From: Bacillota bacterium
Lineage (GTDB): Bacteria > Bacillota > Clostridia > Christensenellales > Aristaeellaceae
DNA: 17,304 nucleotides
Assembly (NCBI GenBank): GCA_023416655.1
Contig: JAEZHK010000145.1
Location: 1-17,304 of the forward strand
Reading direction: 5' to 3'
Both the position numbers and the translations under genes were made by a program. Below the pieces are notes generated by a model that did no database searches, had not been told where the DNA came from, and saw only the letters and a list, made by a program, of their open reading frames with translations. This document shows positions 13,080 to 17,304 of the stretch, one piece after another (position 1 is the first letter of the stretch; each line of letters starts with the position of its first letter).

Positions 13080-13220
13080 GTATGGCATCACCGAAGGGGA
13101 GGTGACAACACGGCGACAACCATCGGAAAAATCGGACGGGCGAGAGGATAAAAAAGGCGAGTATATCTTGAAGAGGTATTGCGGAGCTACACATCGCCGT
13201 GTAGTGGGTCTTCGATTTTC

Positions 13221-13249
13221 TTGACAATCCGTGGGAATCCCTCTACAAT
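13221..13249 (+). promoter_or_regulatory. Strong sigma-A promoter of the yprB-like operon
   Basis: TTGACA (13221-13226) and TACAAT (13244-13249) are exactly 17 bp apart. The expected start near 13256 lies after the GTG at 13253, which rules out that in-frame start and supports ATG 13277. The gap before it (13080-13220) shows only a weak CTACAC/GTGTAG hairpin. Confidence 0.85.
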
Positions 13250-13276
13250 ATTGTGCATGCGGATCGGAGGGACGTT

Positions 13277-14407
13277 ATGGCCTCGGACCTGAGGGCGCGC
13301 CTGAGGGCGATCGGCGGCGCGCCAAAGCCGGCACCAACGGGCGGCCTCGTCGTTCGAGATTACGAGGAGGACGCCGACCCGCGCCTTTTCCGGCTGGAAC
13401 AGGCGGCGCTAGCGCGCTTGGGCTGCCGGGGCGCATGGCCGGAGGCGGGCCGGGTGCTGTTTCTGGACACCGAGACCACCGGGCTTTCCGGCGGCGCGGG
13501 CACGGTGGCGTTCATGATCGGGTTCGGATACCTGGTCGGGAACCGCTTCCGGGTCGAGCAGTACATGATGCGCGCCTATTCGGACGAACCGGCGCTGCTC
13601 GCGAAGGCGGCGGAGATGATCGAAAGATTCGACGCGGTGGTCACATTCAACGGCGACAACTTCGACCTGCCGCTGCTCGAATCCCGCTTCACCATGAACC
13701 GCATGCGAGAGGGCTGGAAGGCGCTTGACAGACTGGACCTGATGCACCCCGCGCGGCGGCTGTGGAAGCGGCGGCTGGGCAGTTGTCGGCTGGGCGCGCT
13801 GGAGCGGGAAATCTTGAGGCAGGGACGCACGGACGACCTTCCGGGCAGCGAAGCCCCCAGGCGCTTCTTCGAGGCGCTGAAGACCGGCGACTTTAAGCCG
13901 CTTGACGCGGTGTTCGAGCACAACCGGCTGGACGTGATCGCGCTCTCGTCGCTGCTCTGCGCGCTGGGGGAGGCATACGCCGAGCCGGGCCTTCTGACCG
14001 AGGCGGCGGATCTCTACTCGATGGGGCGTGTGCTGGAACGGCGCGGCGAGCACGAGGTCGCGAGGCGCTGCTACGTCGCCGCGGCAAGCCCCAAGCCCCT
14101 TTCCACCATCGCGGCGCTTCGGGGCGAGAAATACCAGGCGGAGGCCAACCGCGCGTTTTCCATCATGCTCCGGCGCGCCGGGGAATGGGCGCGGGCGGAG
14201 CGCGTGTGGCTGGAAATGCTCCGGCGAAGGCAGCTGGGCGCGTGGCCGCTGATTGAGCTGGCCAAGTTCTACGAGCACCGCGCGGGGAGGCTCGAGGACG
14301 CGCTTGGGATGACCGAAACCGCGCTCGCGATCGCGGACGCGCAAACCCGCACGGCGCTTGACCGCCGCAGGCAGCGGCTGAAACGGAAACTGGAGGGAAA
14401 CGGATGA
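13277..14407 (+). CDS. YprB-like RNase H-fold exonuclease with helical C-terminus
   Basis: A 376-residue protein whose first 230 residues match the YprB RNase H-like family (PF13482), DEDD-type 3'-5' exonucleases thought to act on DNA or RNA. Acidic motifs are Asp64 and Glu66 in FLDTETTGL, VTFNGDNFDLPLL (122-134, Asp127 and Asp130) and EHNRLDVIAL (214-223, His215 and Asp219). The last 140 residues are helical repeats of TPR type (DLYSMGRVLERRGEHEVARR; ALGMTETALAIA). GGAGGG is five bases before ATG 13277. In Bacillus the yprB neighbour is the helicase gene yprA, which is absent here. The stop overlaps the next start by four bases (ATGA), so the two are translationally coupled. Exonuclease activity is inferred from the motifs. 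Confidence 0.85.
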   Translation: MASDLRARLRAIGGAPKPAPTGGLVVRDYEEDADPRLFRLEQAALARLGCRGAWPEAGRVLFLDTETTGLSGGAGTVAFMIGFGYLVGNRFRVEQYMMRAYSDEPALLAKAAEMIERFDAVVTFNGDNFDLPLLESRFTMNRMREGWKALDRLDLMHPARRLWKRRLGSCRLGALEREILRQGRTDDLPGSEAPRRFFEALKTGDFKPLDAVFEHNRLDVIALSSLLCALGEAYAEPGLLTEAADLYSMGRVLERRGEHEVARRCYVAAASPKPLSTIAALRGEKYQAEANRAFSIMLRRAGEWARAERVWLEMLRRRQLGAWPLIELAKFYEHRAGRLEDALGMTETALAIADAQTRTALDRRRQRLKRKLEGNG

Positions 14408-15150
14408 ACATCATGGCGGAATTCCTGGGCCGCAAGGCCTACAACATCCATCTGAAGGGCAACGCGCTGATGGAGAAAAAGCTCTTCAAGGAAGCGGAAG
14501 CGAAGCACGCGGAGGCGCTTGCCGCTTACGAAAAGGCCGTGGCCGCCGGGGACGAAAATCCCAGGCACATGATGGCCTACGGCGTGCTTCTGATGCGTAC
14601 GCGCCAGTATGAAAAGGCGAAGGCTTTGATGCTCAAGGTCGACAAAATGCCCGGCCTGGGCCGGGACATCAAAAAGCAGCTTCGGCTCAACTACGCGGTG
14701 TGCGTGTGGAAGATGGGCCAGCTGGACCGCGCGATCGAGTTGATGAAGCAGGCGTCCGCGGACGGCTCAAATTCGATGATTTACGGTTCGCTCGGCTACA
14801 TGCTGATCGAAAAGGCGCGGGAAACCGGCGATTTCACCGAGGCCGAGGCGTTCAACCAGAAGGCCTACGAGTACGACGAGGACGACGCCGTGGTGCTGGA
14901 CAACATGGGCCAGCTGAACCTTGCGATGGGCAAGCGCGAGGAGGCCTTCGACTTCTTCAAGCGCGCGCACGAGCGCAAGCCCACGCAGGTGGATACGCTC
15001 TACTACCTCGCCAAGCTCTACGCCGAGGACGGCGAAACGGCCGCCGCCGCGAAGATGCTGGAGCGCGCGCTGTCGCAGACCTATTCGGCGCTCTGCACCA
15101 CCACGCGGGAGCAGGCGCAGGCGCTTCTGGACGAGATCAAAAGCAGATAG
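14404..15150 (+). CDS. Tetratricopeptide repeat protein
   Basis: A 248-residue soluble protein made almost wholly of TPR-like helical pairs. Repeat-like units start about residues 21 (MEKKLFKEAEAKHAEAL), 55 (HMMAYGVLLMRTRQYEKAKA), 92 (QLRLNYAVCVWKMGQLDRAI), 161 (DAVVLDNMGQLNLAMGKREE) and 195 (VDTLYYLAKLYAEDGETAAA). It lacks a signal peptide, membrane segment or catalytic domain, so it probably serves as a protein-binding scaffold. Its ATG overlaps the exonuclease stop and GGAGGG lies within the upstream gene, so the two proteins are made together and may work together. Its specific partner is unknown. Confidence 0.85.
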   Translation: MNIMAEFLGRKAYNIHLKGNALMEKKLFKEAEAKHAEALAAYEKAVAAGDENPRHMMAYGVLLMRTRQYEKAKALMLKVDKMPGLGRDIKKQLRLNYAVCVWKMGQLDRAIELMKQASADGSNSMIYGSLGYMLIEKARETGDFTEAEAFNQKAYEYDEDDAVVLDNMGQLNLAMGKREEAFDFFKRAHERKPTQVDTLYYLAKLYAEDGETAAAAKMLERALSQTYSALCTTTREQAQALLDEIKSR

Positions 15151-15193
15151 CGCCAAGCGCTGGCCCGCATGAATTCATATTTGAGGTGCTCGT

Positions 15194-15616
15194 ATGGGTG
15201 TGGAATATCTTGAAAACGGCCTGACCGCCGAGGCGCTCGCGGGCCTGAGAGACCTGGCCGGATGGCAGCACATTGTGGCCGAACAGGCGAAGAAGGCTTT
15301 GGAAAACACCTGTTTCTCCATCGCGGCGGTAGAGGAAGGGCGGGTCGTCGGCATCGGGCGGCTCGTTGGGGACGGCGCGATGATCTGGTATATCCAGGAC
15401 GTGATCGTCGTCCCGGAGTACCGGCGCAGCGGCGTCGGGACGGCCATCGTGCAGAAGCTGATGGACTACGTCCGGAGTGAGGCCATACCCGGCACCAGCG
15501 TGAGCGTCGGCCTGATGGCGGCGAAGGGCAAGGAGCCGTTCTATGAAAAGTTCGGGTTCTACGCCCGCCCGAACGATCATGAGGGCGCGGGCATGATGAT
15601 CCGGATCAAGGTTTGA
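15194..15616 (+). CDS. GNAT-family N-acetyltransferase
   Basis: A 140-residue GCN5-related acetyltransferase, which would move an acetyl group from acetyl-CoA to an amine of unknown kind. The CoA-binding motif A is clear: QDVIVVPEYRRSGVGTAIV (68-86), with the R-x-x-G-x-G/A signature at Arg77-Gly82. The C-terminal KEPFYEKFGFYARPN is the usual motif B region. Length is normal for a single domain. GAGGTG precedes the ATG. It lies 43 bases after the TPR gene with no terminator between them, so it is probably the third gene of that operon, though a functional link is not evident. Confidence 0.9.
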   Translation: MGVEYLENGLTAEALAGLRDLAGWQHIVAEQAKKALENTCFSIAAVEEGRVVGIGRLVGDGAMIWYIQDVIVVPEYRRSGVGTAIVQKLMDYVRSEAIPGTSVSVGLMAAKGKEPFYEKFGFYARPNDHEGAGMMIRIKV

Positions 15617-15630
15617 ACATCACCACTAAA

Positions 15631-15660
15631 AAAGCCCCGCGGCCATCGCCGCGGAGCTTT
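15631..15660 (-). terminator. Terminator of gpmI, probably bidirectional
   Basis: AAAGCCCCGCGGC (15631-15643) pairs with GCCGCGGAGCTTT (15648-15660) with one mismatch around CATC. Read on the minus strand the stem ends in TTTTTT, a good U-tract for the gpmI transcript; on the plus strand only a short T-run follows the GNAT gene. Confidence 0.85.
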
Positions 15661-15673
15661 CTGCTGGATTGAC

Positions 15674-17212
15674 CTAGTCTACGATCAGGCTCTTGCCGGT
15701 CATTTCCTTCGGCTGCGGGATGCCCATCATGGCAAGCAGCGTCGGCGACAGGTCGCACAACCGCCCGCCGGTGGCGAGCGCATGCTTCGGGTGCGCCGGA
15801 TCGATCAGCAGCATGGGCACGGGATTGGTGGTGTGGGCGGTGAAGGGCTCCCCGGTCACCGGGTCCACCATCTGGTCGGCGTTGCCGTGGTCCGCGGTGA
15901 CGATGGCCTTGCCGCCCATCTGGAGGACGGCGTCCACCACCTTGCCCACGTATTCGTCCACGGTGGCGACCGCCTTCATCGCGGCTTCCATGATGCCGGT
16001 ATGGCCCACCATGTCGCAGTTGGCGAAGTTGAGCACCATCAGGTCGTACTTGCCGGACAGCACGCGCTTCACGGCTTCCTCGCACACTTCGTAGGCGCTC
16101 ATCTCAGGCTTCAGGTCATAGGTGGCGACCTTGGGCGACGGGATCAGCGCGCGGTCCTCACCGGCGTAGGGCGCTTCGACGCCGCCGTTGAAGAAGAAGG
16201 TGACGTGGGCGTACTTCTCGGTCTCCGCGATGCGAAGCTGCGTCTTTCCGAGGCTCGCCAGGTATTCGCCCATGGTGCTCTTGAGGCCGTCCGGGCGGAA
16301 GGCGATGTCAAGGTTCGTGAACGTCGCGTCGTACTGGGTCATCGTCACGAAGTGAACCGGCTTGTAGCCGCCGATGCGCTCGAAGTCCTTGAAATCGGGC
16401 TCGATCAGCGCGCGGGTCAGTTCGCGGGTGCGGTCGGGGCGGAAGTTGAAGAAGATGACCGAGTCGCCCGCGTCGATGGTGGCGACCGGCTTTCCGTCCT
16501 TCATGACCACGGTGGGCTTGACGAATTCATCCGTCACGTCGTCGTCGTAGGACTTCTGCATGGCCTCAGCAGCGCTGATGGCGGTGTGGCCCACGCCCAT
16601 CAGGGCTTCGTAGCCCTTCTGAACGCGGTCCCAGCGCTTGTCGCGGTCCATCGACCAGTAGCGGCCCGCGACCGTCGCGATTTTACCGCTGCCGATCTCG
16701 GCCATCTTGTCCTCGAGGGTGTGAATAAAGTCCTTGCCGCTGGAGGGGGGCACGTCGCGCCCGTCCATCAGGCAGTGGACGAACGCCTTGTCCGCCATGC
16801 CATGACGCTTTGAAAGGTCAAGGAGCGCGTACAGGTGTTCCAGGTGGCTGTGGACGCCGCCGTCGGAGCACAGGCCGATGAAGTGGACCTTGCCGCCAGA
16901 CGCCTTGGCCGCCGTGATCGCGCCGTTCAGCGCGGGGTTTTCAAAAAAGTCGCCGTCCTGGATGGATTTGGTGATGCGGGTCAATTCCTGATACACCACG
17001 CGGCCCGCGCCGATGTTCAGGTGGCCCACTTCGCTGTTGCCCATCTGCCCGTCCGGGAGGCCCACCGAAAGGCCCGACGCGCCGATCTCGGTCATCGAGT
17101 ACTTTTCGATGAGCTTGTCGAGGTTCGGGGTGCCGGCTTTGCAGATCGCGTTGCCTTCACAGGTCGGGTTGATGCCGAACCCGTCCATGATGATGAGGGC
17201 TGTGATGGCCAT
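15674..17212 (-). CDS. gpmI: 2,3-bisphosphoglycerate-independent phosphoglycerate mutase
   Basis: A 512-residue cytoplasmic enzyme (EC 5.4.2.12) interconverting 3- and 2-phosphoglycerate with two manganese ions. It is full length (about 510 aa). Asp10 in IIMDGFG is a metal ligand and Ser60 in DGQMGNSEVGHLNIGAGR is the phospho-acceptor. Other conserved parts are CSDGGVHSHLEHL, MDGRDVPP, AGRYWSMDRDKRW, FFNFRPDRTRELTRAL, FNGGVE, and the C-terminal metal sites NFANCDMVGHTG and VTADHGNAD. Its ATG shares one base with the TAA of tpiA (TAATG), so they are coupled. An AGGTGG ribosome site lies inside the end of tpiA. Enolase, the usual next gene in many Bacillota glycolytic operons, is missing downstream: a terminator follows instead. 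Confidence 0.97.
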   Translation of the reverse strand: MAITALIIMDGFGINPTCEGNAICKAGTPNLDKLIEKYSMTEIGASGLSVGLPDGQMGNSEVGHLNIGAGRVVYQELTRITKSIQDGDFFENPALNGAITAAKASGGKVHFIGLCSDGGVHSHLEHLYALLDLSKRHGMADKAFVHCLMDGRDVPPSSGKDFIHTLEDKMAEIGSGKIATVAGRYWSMDRDKRWDRVQKGYEALMGVGHTAISAAEAMQKSYDDDVTDEFVKPTVVMKDGKPVATIDAGDSVIFFNFRPDRTRELTRALIEPDFKDFERIGGYKPVHFVTMTQYDATFTNLDIAFRPDGLKSTMGEYLASLGKTQLRIAETEKYAHVTFFFNGGVEAPYAGEDRALIPSPKVATYDLKPEMSAYEVCEEAVKRVLSGKYDLMVLNFANCDMVGHTGIMEAAMKAVATVDEYVGKVVDAVLQMGGKAIVTADHGNADQMVDPVTGEPFTAHTTNPVPMLLIDPAHPKHALATGGRLCDLSPTLLAMMGIPQPKEMTGKSLIVD

Positions 17213-17304
17213 TAGAAATTCACCACCTGGGCAAAATCCGCCGCCTTGAGGCTGGCGCCGCCGATCAGGCCGCCGTCGATCTCGCTCTGCGCCATCAGGC
17301 CCTT
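17212..17304 (-). CDS. tpiA: Triosephosphate isomerase, C-terminal end only
   Basis: The window edge cuts this gene. Only the last 30 codons and the TAA are present; the reading frame continues beyond 17304. The peptide contains SEIDGGLIGGASLKAADF, the conserved TIM C-terminus with the phosphate-binding GGASL loop. The enzyme (EC 5.3.1.1) interconverts glyceraldehyde 3-phosphate and dihydroxyacetone phosphate. It forms an operon with gpmI by a one-base stop/start overlap, as is common in Bacillota. Confidence 0.93.
   Translation of the reverse strand, partial: KGLMAQSEIDGGLIGGASLKAADFAQVVNF

Noticed and set aside
13102..13224. A 40-codon frame starting GTG in the gap before the exonuclease gene.
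   Set aside because: The AGG-rich sequence sits directly against the GTG without spacing, the peptide is merely basic and the frame ends inside the next promoter. I see no support beyond being open.
13253..13276. GTG at 13253 as start of the exonuclease.
   Set aside because: It lies before the expected transcript start and lacks a ribosome site, while ATG 13277 has GGAGGG five bases upstream.

Overview
The window looks like chromosomal DNA of a GC-rich, endospore-forming member of the Bacillota, probably class Clostridia. The main evidence is a clear forespore sigma factor SigG, a YlmC/YmxH-family sporulation protein, NrdR, a PhoP/PhoR-type two-component pair, strong AGGAGG ribosome sites and sigma-A-like promoters. 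I cannot name the genus. There is no rRNA, tRNA, CRISPR array, phage gene or transposase. No gene-free stretch exceeds 300 bases; the longest gaps (about 205-235 bases) hold promoters, hairpins or a repeat element.

Layout. 1-1254: a lysophospholipase-like alpha/beta hydrolase gene lies directly between two copies of a roughly 130-165 bp palindromic repeat. 1316-1909 (minus): a zinc-dependent phospholipase C-like protein. 2140-5076: sigG, a minus-strand membrane-anchored alpha/beta hydrolase, the ylmC/ymxH-like gene and nrdR. 5134-7680: a PhoP-type response regulator and a PhoR-type sensor kinase. 7838-9103: L-rhamnose isomerase, with no other rhamnose gene in view. 9164-10471: rarA/mgsA. 10521-11357 (minus): a zinc-ribbon protein with one C-terminal membrane segment. 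11591-13030: an AraC-type DNA-binding domain fused to a large domain resembling BtrH/C39 papain-like folds. 13277-15616: a YprB-like RNase H-fold exonuclease, a translationally coupled TPR protein and a GNAT acetyltransferase. 15674-17304 (minus): gpmI and the 3' end of tpiA, two glycolytic genes whose stop and start overlap.

How it fits together. Most genes are short transcription units with a readable promoter and a hairpin terminator. sigG has a candidate forespore (sigma-F/G-type) promoter. nrdR carries a near-consensus NrdR box inside its own promoter, so it is probably autoregulated, and it seems to start at a CTG codon. Neighbouring units are otherwise functionally unrelated: sporulation, dNTP control, signalling, sugar isomerisation, DNA repair and glycolysis.

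The most interesting items are the paired repeat with covarying stem bases hugging the first hydrolase gene, the AraC/BtrH-like fusion whose cysteine is kept while the usual histidine is not seen, the nrdR control region, and a row of hairpins after sigG that includes a perfect 18-bp stem with a TTCG loop. I did not find an obvious multi-gene novel system.
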